A stretch of DNA of 64,000 nucleotides from Geobacillus vulcani PSS1 (GTDB taxonomy: Bacteria > Bacillota > Bacilli > Bacillales > Anoxybacillaceae): NCBI RefSeq assembly GCF_000733845.1, contig NZ_JPOI01000001.1, forward strand, positions 2,915,001 through 2,979,000. Direction: 5' to 3'. The first letter of the stretch is position 1. Every line of letters begins with the position of its first letter. The translations under genes and the position numbers were made by a program. The notes below the pieces were generated by a model that was given only the letters and a program-made list of their open reading frames with translations, did no database searches and had not been told where the DNA came from. Shown here one piece after another: positions 17,517-24,981 of this stretch.

Positions 17517-17882
17517 ATGATTTGGCAAGCCATCAAAGAGCTCGCCGATCAGCTTCAACAAACAAACGGACAAGTCGAGCGACTCGCCAAACAAGTGCAA
17601 CAAACGAACGAACAAGTCAAGCAGCTCACCAAACAAGTGCAACAAACGAACGAGCAAGTCGAACAGCTCACCAAACAAGTGCAACAAACGAACGAGCAAG
17701 TCGAACAGCTCACCAAACAAGTTCAACAAACAAACGAACAAGTGCACCGGTTAAGCGAACAAGTGTCCGACATGGACCAGCGGCTCACCGATGTCGCCAA
17801 CGGCCAAACAATTTTAGTGGAAGAGCTGTTCGAAAACAAAAAGGAGATCAAGCGGGTCAAGACGGCGCTCAACCTGTATTAA
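17517..17882 (+). CDS. Coiled-coil protein with 14-residue repeats
   Basis: At least 121 residues. From about residue 15 to 85 it repeats a 14-residue unit of the form KQVQQTNEQVEQLT five times, two heptads per unit, with V/L at core positions: a long parallel or antiparallel coiled coil. The tail DMDQRLTDVANGQTILVEELFENKKEIKRV continues the helix. No known enzyme domain. The start is uncertain: the ATG with the best AAAGGGG spacing (17497) reads only seven codons before a stop that overlaps the in-frame ATG at 17517; adding one G to the GGGG run would give a start MGEITNEMIWQ. Either a frameshift or translational coupling from a mini-ORF explains this. Function unknown; t-SNARE-like bacterial proteins of this kind are common in Bacillaceae. 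Confidence 0.6.
   Translation: MIWQAIKELADQLQQTNGQVERLAKQVQQTNEQVKQLTKQVQQTNEQVEQLTKQVQQTNEQVEQLTKQVQQTNEQVHRLSEQVSDMDQRLTDVANGQTILVEELFENKKEIKRVKTALNLY
17583..17750 (+). repeat. Tandem 42-bp repeats coding for coiled coil
   Basis: About four nearly identical 42-base units (core CAAGTGCAACAAACGAACGA). They are part of the coiled-coil gene; near identity at DNA level, not only protein level, means recent duplication and likely copy-number variation between strains. Confidence 0.85.
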
Positions 17883-17946
17883 GGCTGATCCTTTCGCCCG
17901 TTTTACCATTTCGCTGCTTTCCTCTCGATTTGTTTCTCATCTTTGC

Positions 17947-18072
17947 TTCACTCATCCAGAGGAGTTGACAAAACGGGGCATTCCCGTCACCGCTGTCCAC
18001 AACCATTGGTTGTTTGAGCAACCGCGGGCTATGTATATGTTGGACCTAAGCCAAATTCTTCGCAGTTTGTAA
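17947..18072 (+). pseudogene. C-terminal fragment of a DUF1259 (LppY/LpqO-like) protein
   Basis: In this frame the sequence reads KRGIPVTAVHNHWLFEQPRA followed by MYM, which matches the C-terminal motif VTA-x-HNH-x-(L/M)-x(3-4)-PR-x-x-(F/Y)M of DUF1259 proteins. No start, no upstream domain, and the tail after MYM diverges to a stop, so only a remnant survives. Upstream in frame the peptide quickly loses resemblance. Confidence 0.6.
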
Positions 18073-18294
18073 TAAACACTCGAAGAGGGATCCTTTTCAT
18101 CGACCTTCTAGCCATATGATCAAGCTCAGAACTCAGCAGCAAATACTTGATTTTGACGTTGATATCATTCGTCGTTCCGCCAAACACGACTGCTCCTGAA
18201 TCCGCTTAAATCACTCCATTTGCAGGCAACCGGCGCTATAGAGCTGTCGAATGTCCCCCATTGCCCTTACAGCCGGGACATATCTTGCGGCCTT

Positions 18295-18333
18295 AAAAGA
18301 AACCCAAGAGATCTTGCCTAACGATCTCTTGGG
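18295..18333 (-). terminator. Strong hairpin with U-rich tail
   Basis: CCCAAGAGATC is followed after 9 bases by its exact complement GATCTCTTGGG; on the minus strand TTTCTTTT follows. It could end transcripts of the gentisate operon that read through the preceding 250 bases. Confidence 0.7.
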
Positions 18334-18357
18334 CCTTCCTGTCACCATCGTTTATTA

Positions 18358-18420
18358 GCGTGTGAACTACCCACCGCCTAGGTTTCGCTTAGAAGCGGGA
18401 CTTCAAGCGACTTGTGCATG
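18358..18420 (-). mobile_element. Possible IS200/IS605 right-end remnant
   Basis: On the minus strand the segment ends with GAAGTCCCGCTTCTAAGCGA, then a CCTAGGCGG stretch and GGTGGGTAGTTCAC. A GC hairpin followed by GTAGTTCAC is the usual 3' terminus of IS605-type (TnpB/omega-RNA) elements in Bacillaceae. No tnpA or tnpB frame is left. The assignment is from memory of such ends, not from alignment. Confidence 0.4.
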
Positions 18421-18586
18421 TTCACCGAACGGTAAGCCACACACAAGAGCCCTTTACGCCTCCATCCGTTCCAACCATCAATGATCCTATTCGCTGGCGA
18501 TGGCCAACCGACATTCATCCCCTCCTACTCATTGGGCGATCGCCCTGCACATTCCTTGAGACGGAAGACTTCCTTCGGAAATTACG

Positions 18587-19177
18587 TTAAATAACAACAA
18601 ACTGGCCGTTGACAACCCCTAACGGCCAATGGCCGCGTTCTAGCACAGCAATGAGAAAGTGAAACGGATTTGTCTCCCATCCTTCAAGATCAGACAATAG
18701 TTCCCAAGCACAAGCCATTCCACCGATGTACATCATATAGCCGACCGCGGTAGTGACAACATTATCTCCATACGGACGTAACACCGCAAATAACGGGTCA
18801 AAACTGTGTTGAAAAACCGCAGCCGGCACCTCATCGGCCAGCACCAAAAGCGCTTCCAATCTTCCTGCCTGTTCAGCCTGGCGCTTGAATTGATCAGGAA
18901 CATGCCGCAGCGCCTGCCAAATGCTATCCTCTTCAAGACGAATGGCCTCGATTGACGATCGCAATTCTTGTTCAGCCAGCCACTTCACCCCGACGTGATG
19001 AACGCCGAAAAAATCAGCAAATTGGCGGAGCGACTGTTCAACCTGTTCATCTCCCTGCTGGCCAAGCGAAGAAAGCCAATCGATATTTATAAAACGGTCG
19101 AGCAAACGGCGGACTGCTGCATTTTCCGTCATCGTTGTGGCTGTCTGATTGGTTCCCTTTTCAGAAACTGTGCTCAT
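18587..19177 (-). CDS. Unknown protein at the end of the gentisate operon
   Basis: A 196-residue soluble protein, mostly helical, that I do not recognise. Visible features are an RLLDRFINIDWLSSLGQQGDEQVEQSLRQFADFF helix pair at 24-57, a central helix pair at about 70-125, and a C-terminal small-residue patch AVGYMMYIGGMACAWELL at 143-160, which could be a buried helix, not necessarily a membrane span. No cysteine cluster or catalytic motif. It follows gentisate dioxygenase by 54 bases and has an AAGGAGGGGG site, so it is the last gene of the module A operon. A role in the pathway, for example as accessory or stabilising protein, is only inferred from position. Confidence 0.7.
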   Translation of the reverse strand: MSTVSEKGTNQTATTMTENAAVRRLLDRFINIDWLSSLGQQGDEQVEQSLRQFADFFGVHHVGVKWLAEQELRSSIEAIRLEEDSIWQALRHVPDQFKRQAEQAGRLEALLVLADEVPAAVFQHSFDPLFAVLRPYGDNVVTTAVGYMMYIGGMACAWELLSDLEGWETNPFHFLIAVLERGHWPLGVVNGQFVVI

Positions 19178-19231
19178 CGTCCCCCTCCTTATTTATACCC
19201 CCTGCAGCTGCCGATCCCAAGGGAACGGCAT

Positions 19232-20356
19232 TTAACTGCTTACCGCCTCTGCCTCGAACTCCCCGACAACTGATTGATATCCGTTGTTATCCGGGTACGC
19301 TTCTTCACGCTGCAACCCCAGTTTTTCCATAATCGGCAAATCATTGGCGCAGAAGAGAAGCGCATCCTCATTAGACGTGTTCACATGTTCATGCCAGGCC
19401 CAGTTCGGAATGACGAAATAGTCGCCTTTTGTCCAGTTGAACCGGACACCGTTAATGACTGTATATCCTTCGCCTTTGAACACGTGATAAATCGCTGAAT
19501 ACGTGTGGCGGTGCGCCTTTGAGTGATAGCCGACTGGCAATTTTTGCATCCAAGCAGCAATGTTCGGGTTGGCCGTATGACCATTTGATGGATTAATGTA
19601 CTCGACCCCAATGCCATCATACGGATCCGGTTCAAAATCACTTAACCCCGTCAATGCCGCTTCAGTCTGTTTCCACTTGTACAACCCAAGCGGTGCGACT
19701 TGCGGCTTCCGGTCGCCAATCGGCCGAACCATGCCGCCGCGATACTTGCGCGCCGAGTAATCATCCGGAAGCGACGGCTGCTCAATGCCATCCGGGTACG
19801 GTTCAAAGAATGTACCGCCTGTCGAATAAATAAATGGGATATCTAAACAATCCATCCAGAACATCGGCTCTTCCCCCGGGTGGCTATGGCCATGCCATAA
19901 TCCGCCTGGGGTGATGAGAAAATCTCCTTCTTCCATAAACAGACGTTCGCCCTGGACGATCGAATACGCCCCTTTTCCGTCTGTGATAAACCGCATGGCG
20001 CTTTGTGTATGGCGATGCGACGGTGCTGTTTCACCCGGCAAAATAAGTTGAACAGCCGCATATAGCGTGTTGGTCGTTGATGCCCATCCCCAGGGCTGCC
20101 GCTGCTTGAGCCCGGGATTTTGCAAGTAAATGGCTCGCCGTTCTCCGCCGCGCTCTGGTGTGAAAATTTGCGTGGCCTCCAGAAGTAATTCGCGGATCGT
20201 TTCTCCCTTCCATAAGTACGGCACTGCTTCCGGCCTCGGTTCTGTATGCATCAAATCCGGGATTGCCTCCCAAAGCGGACCTAAATGATACTGTTCAATT
20301 TTTTTCGTAAAATCTTTCACCTCTTTACTTTGAAAAAACGGATTCATTTCTGCCAT
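19232..20356 (-). CDS. Gentisate 1,2-dioxygenase (module A)
   Basis: A 374-residue bicupin Fe(II) dioxygenase that opens gentisate to maleylpyruvate. The first cupin has HRH at 114-116 in GETAPSHRHTQSAMRF and a further histidine at about 155 in GGLWHGHSHP, the expected iron ligands; the second cupin repeats the pattern with KAHRHTYSAIYHV (282-284) and GDYFVIPNWAWHEHVN. Length and layout match known gentisate dioxygenases. It lies between the DinB gene (15 bases upstream) and the unknown 196-residue gene, inside a complete CoA-to-gentisate cluster. A paralogue is encoded at 47863-48975. Confidence 0.92.
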   Translation of the reverse strand: MAEMNPFFQSKEVKDFTKKIEQYHLGPLWEAIPDLMHTEPRPEAVPYLWKGETIRELLLEATQIFTPERGGERRAIYLQNPGLKQRQPWGWASTTNTLYAAVQLILPGETAPSHRHTQSAMRFITDGKGAYSIVQGERLFMEEGDFLITPGGLWHGHSHPGEEPMFWMDCLDIPFIYSTGGTFFEPYPDGIEQPSLPDDYSARKYRGGMVRPIGDRKPQVAPLGLYKWKQTEAALTGLSDFEPDPYDGIGVEYINPSNGHTANPNIAAWMQKLPVGYHSKAHRHTYSAIYHVFKGEGYTVINGVRFNWTKGDYFVIPNWAWHEHVNTSNEDALLFCANDLPIMEKLGLQREEAYPDNNGYQSVVGEFEAEAVSS

Positions 20357-20371
20357 AAAAATTCCCCCTCC

Positions 20372-20872
20372 TCATTGTTTCGATTGCATAGCTTCATATT
20401 TATGCAAATTTCGTTCAATTTGGCGTAAATGGCCAGTCAAATGTTCAGTCAAAAAATGCTCAATTAAAAACGTCATCGGCTTCACGCCAAATTTCGGATT
20501 GCGGTGTGGCGCTTCCAACGCCAACTGTTCGTCATTTAGCGCCGCCAGTTGTTGATCGGCCAATTCCGCCGCCTCCTGAATCCCGTGAATCACCTCATCG
20601 ACATGGCGGACGTCCGCTTGGCGAACCGCCGCTAGCCTCGCTTCATCATTGAGCCCCCGTCCCCACTCGCAGCCGCCAGCTTGAATGACACGAACAAGTT
20701 CCCTTATCCAGTAGCCGATCACTTCTTCAACGTGACAAAGGATTTCCATGATGGACCATTCGTCGGCAGACGGTTTCCAGCGGATCTCTTCTTCTGTCAA
20801 CGTGCCAACTTTTTGGATGATCTTCTCGACCGACTCTTTAATTTCTTGGCGGTATTGCTCGATCAATGGCAT
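20372..20872 (-). CDS. DinB-family protein, likely thiol-dependent maleylpyruvate isomerase
   Basis: A 166-residue four-helix DinB/MDMPI-fold protein. Putative metal ligands are His47 in ILCHVEE and His144 and His148 in FLTEHLTGHLRQIERN, the H...H-x3-H arrangement of the family. This superfamily contains the mycothiol-dependent maleylpyruvate isomerase of actinobacteria and bacillithiol transferases of Bacillaceae. Sitting between a gentisate dioxygenase and an FAH hydrolase, it is best read as a bacillithiol-dependent isomerase making fumarylpyruvate. Its ATG overlaps the FAH gene stop by 10 bases. A less specific bacillithiol transferase is the alternative. Confidence 0.75.
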   Translation of the reverse strand: MPLIEQYRQEIKESVEKIIQKVGTLTEEEIRWKPSADEWSIMEILCHVEEVIGYWIRELVRVIQAGGCEWGRGLNDEARLAAVRQADVRHVDEVIHGIQEAAELADQQLAALNDEQLALEAPHRNPKFGVKPMTFLIEHFLTEHLTGHLRQIERNLHKYEAMQSKQ

Positions 20873-21810
20873 GACGATTCCACCTCCATCGGACTCGGTA
20901 CAGCGGCGACCCGGTTCTCGAGTACGCCAATGTTCTCCACTTCAATACGCACAATATCCCCGTGCTGCAAAAAGACTTGCGGATTGCGGGCAACGCCGAC
21001 GCCGCCCGGCGTTCCGGTGCAAATGACATCGCCCGGTTCAAGCGTCATGATATGCGACAAAAATTCTACAAGATAATGAACACTAAACACCAAGTTTTTC
21101 GTATTCGACCGTTGGCGTTCTTCTCCATTAACACTCAATGAAATTTCTAAGGAATGCGGATCGGGAATTTCATCTTTTGTTACAAGCCATGGTCCCATCG
21201 GCGCGCTCCCATCGAGCGTTTTTCCTTGCAGCCATTGGATCGTCCGCCGTTGCAAGTCCCGTGCTGTCACATCATTGACAATCGTATACCCGGCCACATA
21301 CTCGAGCGCATCCGCCTGCTTTACATTCCGCGCTCGTTTGCCGATGACGAACGCAAATTCCGCCTCGTAATCGAGCTGACTCGTGATCGGCGGCAACGGG
21401 ATGTCATCTTCCGGACCGATGATCGCATTGCTAAACTTGGCAAAAATGACAGGGTATTCAGGCAGTTCTCGTTTCATTTCGAGAATATGCTCACGGTAAT
21501 TATGGCCGACGCAAATGATTTTGTTTGGCTTTAACACCGGCGCTTCCATTTTGACATGGGCGCGGTCGATCGTCAGCCCATGTGCCAAGGCGAATTCAAC
21601 CGCTTTTTGCGCCTCTTCCAAACTTTTCTCTCCGCCTTCAAGCAGCCCGATGGTATCGGTTGGAACAAGCGCGGCGGCAAGTTGCTCGGCGCGCGGATGC
21701 CCATCGGCTTTTAACCGGGCCACATACGCTTGATGGAGATCGATGACTTTGTCTTCAACGATGCACCCAGCGCGCACCGCATCCCCCAATCGGTAGTTGA
21801 TGATTTTCAT
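20863..21810 (-). CDS. FAH-family acylpyruvate hydrolase (module A)
   Basis: A 315-residue fumarylacetoacetate hydrolase family enzyme. The C-terminal catalytic domain begins near KIICVGHNYREH (97-108). Metal ligands are E149 and E151 in DYEAEFAFVIG and D180 in YTIVNDVTARDLQ; QGKTLDGSAPMGPWLV, MTLEPGDVICTGTPGGVG complete the signature. In this cluster it should hydrolyse fumarylpyruvate (or maleylpyruvate) to pyruvate plus fumarate (or maleate). Translationally coupled to the thioesterase upstream (ATGA) and DinB downstream. The N-terminal 80 residues form the short FAH N-domain. Confidence 0.9.
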   Translation of the reverse strand: MKIINYRLGDAVRAGCIVEDKVIDLHQAYVARLKADGHPRAEQLAAALVPTDTIGLLEGGEKSLEEAQKAVEFALAHGLTIDRAHVKMEAPVLKPNKIICVGHNYREHILEMKRELPEYPVIFAKFSNAIIGPEDDIPLPPITSQLDYEAEFAFVIGKRARNVKQADALEYVAGYTIVNDVTARDLQRRTIQWLQGKTLDGSAPMGPWLVTKDEIPDPHSLEISLSVNGEERQRSNTKNLVFSVHYLVEFLSHIMTLEPGDVICTGTPGGVGVARNPQVFLQHGDIVRIEVENIGVLENRVAAVPSPMEVESSCH

Positions 21811-22238
21811 CCTTGTCCCTCCTTATGTGTGATCATGGCCGCCGTCTGCCGCACGTTCTCACGAAGCTCCGCCGGGATGGGAGCGGCTTTCGGCCTGCCT
21901 CCAGCGAATGTCGTCCACACCCGCACCTCATACCCGTCAGCCACAAGCTGGTCCCCGCGGAAAAACTGATGCTGGATGCGGAACGATTTTTCTCGCAGAT
22001 CAGCGATAGATGACTTCACACAAACGTGATCTTCAAAAAAGAGCGGGGCAAGAAACTGACATTTCGCTTCCACAATCGGTATCCCGATTCGCTCCTCTTG
22101 AAACCATTTCCATGTCGAATGCCCAAGGCTGGCGAAAAAGTGGTGAGACGCTTCGTCCATCCACTTATAAAAATTCGGGTAAAAGACGATGCCTGCCGCG
22201 TCGGTATCCCCCCAGCGAACTTGAAAAGCGTACTCCAT
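21807..22238 (-). CDS. 4-hydroxybenzoyl-CoA thioesterase family, likely gentisyl-CoA thioesterase
   Basis: A 143-residue single hotdog-fold thioesterase. The opening YAFQVRWGDTDAAGIVFYPN carries the 4HBT active-site aspartate (D13) and the GIVFYPNFYKWMDEA helix. The family frees aromatic acids from CoA. Between an aryl-CoA hydroxylase and a gentisate ring-cleavage set, the expected reaction is gentisyl-CoA to gentisate, as for PhgC of Brevibacillus. The stop overlaps the FAH start (ATGA). 16 bases separate it from the hydroxylase. Confidence 0.85.
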   Translation of the reverse strand: MEYAFQVRWGDTDAAGIVFYPNFYKWMDEASHHFFASLGHSTWKWFQEERIGIPIVEAKCQFLAPLFFEDHVCVKSSIADLREKSFRIQHQFFRGDQLVADGYEVRVWTTFAGGRPKAAPIPAELRENVRQTAAMITHKEGQG

Positions 22239-22253
22239 CGCGTTTCCTCCTGT

Positions 22254-23480
22254 TCAATATTTCGTCGACAGTTGCGGCGGGCCCGATTTCGGTCCATACG
22301 GTCCTTCATCAAGCCATTTGCCGAGACTTGGCAAAATCGGAGCAAGCGAAGCTGCTACTTCACGCTTCAGATGAATGGCCGGATCGGTGCCTTGAATATG
22401 CTCTAAGGCGATGCCTGCGCAATCGCGATTGTATCTTGCCGCGATCAGCCGCTCGTTGGCCGCTGCCGCAATGGCTGCTTTTGCTTCTTCGCGGTCTTCT
22501 GTGTCAAGAGCGGCCCGAATCGCTTTCGCCGCCATGATCGCATCCGGCACGCCGGAGTTCATGCCGCGGGCGCCAAACGGGGCAAACAAGTGCGCAGCCT
22601 CCCCGGCTAACAGCACACGATGATGGCGGTCGGTAAGTGATTTAGCAACCACTTGGAAAAAGCGGTACGTTGACACCCATGTGATGCGGTCTGCGTATTT
22701 GTCCGGCATCACTTTCGGCAGCCATTGTTTCACGCCTTCCACACTGCCGAACTGTTCCGGGTCATCCCCATCAAGCAGCTGCAAGTCAATGCGCCATCCA
22801 CCAGCAAACGGTACAAAGAGGACGTTGCGCCCATCCACAGCCGGGTGTTGATAATGAAACACTCGCTCGAGCGGCAACGGATCCGCTTCATCTTCCTTCA
22901 CATCGACGACAACAAAATAATCTTTCGTCCGCGGCCCTTCCATTTCAATGCCGACCGATTGGCGGACGGTCGAGCGCGCTCCGTCAGCAGCAATGAGATA
23001 ATCGCACGACCACCGTTCACCGGATGCGGTGATGACAGTGACTCCTTCCTCATCGGTCTGGACATTGGAAACCGGCGTCTCCCAGACGAATTCGACCCCC
23101 TCCTCAAGGCAGGCGTTATACAAAAATTTTTCCGCTTCCACCTGCGGCAAACTCGTAAACGGCGGAAGCGCGTTCGGATCAGGAGACGGATATCGCTTTA
23201 CATACACTTCCTTGCCGCGGAACAATGTGCGCTTAATCGGCCATACGATGCCATGTTGGGCAAAGGTTCTGCCTAGCCCGGGAGAAATATCCTCTAAATG
23301 CTGCAATGTCGCCTTATGAAAATAGATTGCCCGACTTCCTGGGCGAAGGCGGTCTTTTGGTTCCGCTTCCAATATGGTCGCGGGAAGTCCGACATGACGC
23401 AATGCTAAAGCAGCAGTCATTCCGATCGGTCCCGCCCCGACAACGAGAACAGAGCGCCGTTGAACGTTAGCTTGGCTCAT
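22254..23480 (-). CDS. FAD-dependent hydroxylase, likely aryl-CoA (4-hydroxybenzoyl-CoA) hydroxylase
   Basis: A 408-residue class A flavoprotein monooxygenase. GAGPIG at 15-20 binds the FAD ADP moiety, CDYLIAADGARSTVR is the DG motif and LLAGEAAHLFAPFGARGMNSG the GD motif. Annotation by similarity alone would say 3-hydroxybenzoate 6-hydroxylase. The flanking CoA ligase and CoA thioesterase instead point to hydroxylation at the CoA-ester stage, as in Brevibacillus PhgB (4-hydroxybenzoyl-CoA 1-hydroxylase with NIH shift of the carboxyl-CoA) or Streptomyces SdgC (salicylyl-CoA 5-hydroxylase). The ATG at 23480 has AAGGGAGAAGGG upstream. Confidence 0.82.
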   Translation of the reverse strand: MSQANVQRRSVLVVGAGPIGMTAALALRHVGLPATILEAEPKDRLRPGSRAIYFHKATLQHLEDISPGLGRTFAQHGIVWPIKRTLFRGKEVYVKRYPSPDPNALPPFTSLPQVEAEKFLYNACLEEGVEFVWETPVSNVQTDEEGVTVITASGERWSCDYLIAADGARSTVRQSVGIEMEGPRTKDYFVVVDVKEDEADPLPLERVFHYQHPAVDGRNVLFVPFAGGWRIDLQLLDGDDPEQFGSVEGVKQWLPKVMPDKYADRITWVSTYRFFQVVAKSLTDRHHRVLLAGEAAHLFAPFGARGMNSGVPDAIMAAKAIRAALDTEDREEAKAAIAAAANERLIAARYNRDCAGIALEHIQGTDPAIHLKREVAASLAPILPSLGKWLDEGPYGPKSGPPQLSTKY

Positions 23481-23525
23481 CGTCCCTTCTCCCTTCTTTC
23501 CTATGACTTTTGTTTCCTTACTCAA

Positions 23526-24815
23526 TTAACCCACTTGTTGTTGGTGATTGCGCTCATCGATGACTCGCTTGGCCTTCATCGAAAAACGGGGCAATGATCC
23601 CGGCGCGACCCGTTCGACATCAATTCGAATGCCGATCCGTTCTCTGAGACGGTCGGCTAAACGCCATTCGACATCCGCTTCTGACTCGATTTGCACTTTT
23701 ACTTGATTCATTTTGTGCTCTGTATAATAGACAATGCGAAATTCTTTAATCTCTATAAATTCCCTGACAACCGTTTCAATCGACGATGGGAAAATATTGA
23801 CACCACGAACAACAACCATGTCGTCAGCCCGTCCAATGATCCCTCCCGGCAAAAAGCGATACGGATTACCACAAGAACATGGCGCTGACGAACAAAGCAC
23901 GATATCTCTCGTCCGATAACGGATCAGTGGGTAACCGTAACGGCTGAAGTTGGTGAGCACGAGTTCTCCGCGCTCCCCTTCTTTCACTGGTTGCAGTGTT
24001 TCTGGATCGATAATTTCCGCCAGAAATTGTGCTTCGTTAATATGAAGCCCGTTTCGGACCGAACAGGAGTAACCGTACGCTCCCATTTCCGTCATCCCGG
24101 CATGATCGTACACGGCAGCTCCCCAGCGCGTTTCAATCTGCTCTCGCGTTGATGGCACTGATCCGCCCGGCTCTCCTGCGGTGATGATGGCTCTAACCGA
24201 CGTCGATGGTAAATCAATGCCCATCTCCTCAGCCACCTCGGCTAAATGAAGGGCATAGCTTGGCGTACAAAGCAATACGGTCGCTTGATTTTCAATCATG
24301 CTGTACAATCGCTCCTTCGACGACTGTCCGCCTCCTGGGATAACAAGCGCCCCCATTTTTTTCGCCGCCTCATAGGCGGACCAAAAACCGATAAACGGTC
24401 CGAACGAAAACGCCAAAAACAAGCGGTCTCGATTTGTCACTCCGCTTGATTTCAACACTTCAACCCAACAATCCCGCCACCAGTTCCAGCTTTCTTCTGT
24501 ATCCAAAATTTTGAGCGGCTTGCCGGAAGTGCCTGATGTTTGGTGGTAGCGGACATAACTCGTTTCCGGGTAACAGTGATTCCGGCCAAATGGCGGGTAA
24601 AGCTGTTGGTCTTGCACAAGCTCTTCTTTCGTTGTAAACGGCAATTTCCGGAACTCCTCCATCGTCCGGATCGGCAAACAAAGGCTGCGGAACTTCTCCT
24701 TATAAAACTCGTTAAACTGGGTGACAAAGATGAGCAATTCATTGATTTTTTGCAGCTGATACTGCTTTAAATCGAGTTCCATCTCCCGAACCGACAACCC
24801 CATCCCGTTTCCCAT
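23526..24815 (-). CDS. Aryl-CoA ligase (PaaK-like), first gene of the gentisate operon
   Basis: A 429-residue phenylacetate-CoA-ligase-like adenylating enzyme. The P-loop reads QTSGTSGKPLKIL (92-104), followed by VYDHAGMTEMGAYGY, RYGYPLIRYRTRDI with the CSCGNPYRF zinc-like cysteines, and GRADDMVVVRGVNIFPSSIE, the usual C-terminal hinge of PaaK-type ligases. It should activate the entry compound of module A; by analogy with PhgA this is 4-hydroxybenzoate, with salicylate or phenylacetate as alternatives. It leads the operon 23526-18587 and is transcribed from the divergent region with a 39-bp regulatory box. Starts at 24815 and 24803 are both possible. Confidence 0.85.
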   Translation of the reverse strand: MGNGMGLSVREMELDLKQYQLQKINELLIFVTQFNEFYKEKFRSLCLPIRTMEEFRKLPFTTKEELVQDQQLYPPFGRNHCYPETSYVRYHQTSGTSGKPLKILDTEESWNWWRDCWVEVLKSSGVTNRDRLFLAFSFGPFIGFWSAYEAAKKMGALVIPGGGQSSKERLYSMIENQATVLLCTPSYALHLAEVAEEMGIDLPSTSVRAIITAGEPGGSVPSTREQIETRWGAAVYDHAGMTEMGAYGYSCSVRNGLHINEAQFLAEIIDPETLQPVKEGERGELVLTNFSRYGYPLIRYRTRDIVLCSSAPCSCGNPYRFLPGGIIGRADDMVVVRGVNIFPSSIETVVREFIEIKEFRIVYYTEHKMNQVKVQIESEADVEWRLADRLRERIGIRIDVERVAPGSLPRFSMKAKRVIDERNHQQQVG

Positions 24816-24888
24816 CCCCTCTTTTCTATTTTGTTCTTAATGAAGTTGATAATATTTAAAACGTTCTGAAAGTTATGTTATACTATTA

Positions 24889-24927
24889 TTGTCCCATATA
24901 AAAGTTTTATATTCCTCTATACGAAAC
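24889..24927 (-). promoter_or_regulatory. 39-bp bipartite box, copy 1 (gentisate operon / iclR)
   Basis: The left half is TTGTCCCATATAAAA and the right half TTCCTCTATACGAAAC, in the same layout as three other copies. Divergent -10 elements overlap next to it: TATAAC on the minus strand (24877-24882) for the ligase operon and TATACT on the plus strand (24879-24884) for the iclR gene. For the ligase operon the box is upstream of -10; for iclR it is downstream, which suits activation of one and repression of the other. Confidence 0.75.
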
Positions 24928-24981
24928 ATCGTAAGATTTTTTGAAAACGATTTCTTTTAAGCGAAGGAGGAAGGGAAACTC

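Larger units (their letters stand above)
18073..18586. other. Degenerate intergenic stretch
   Basis: About 510 bases with no open gene. It contains a strong hairpin (18303-18333), a segment resembling the end of an IS200/IS605 element (18358-18420), and a minus-strand run (18110-18200) that reads AVVFGGTTNDINVKIKYLLL before stopping, of unknown origin. The mixture looks like the debris of one or more insertions. Confidence 0.5.

Noticed and set aside
17448..17747. Long minus-strand open frame opposite the coiled-coil gene
   Set aside because: A shadow of the repeat; leucine-rich composition is produced by the 42-bp units read backwards.
17583..17750. Regular 42-base repeats considered as a CRISPR array
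   Set aside because: There are no spacers; units abut and keep a reading frame.
19274..20061. Several open frames opposite or alongside the gentisate dioxygenase
   Set aside because: Shadows of a well-supported gene, without ribosome sites.
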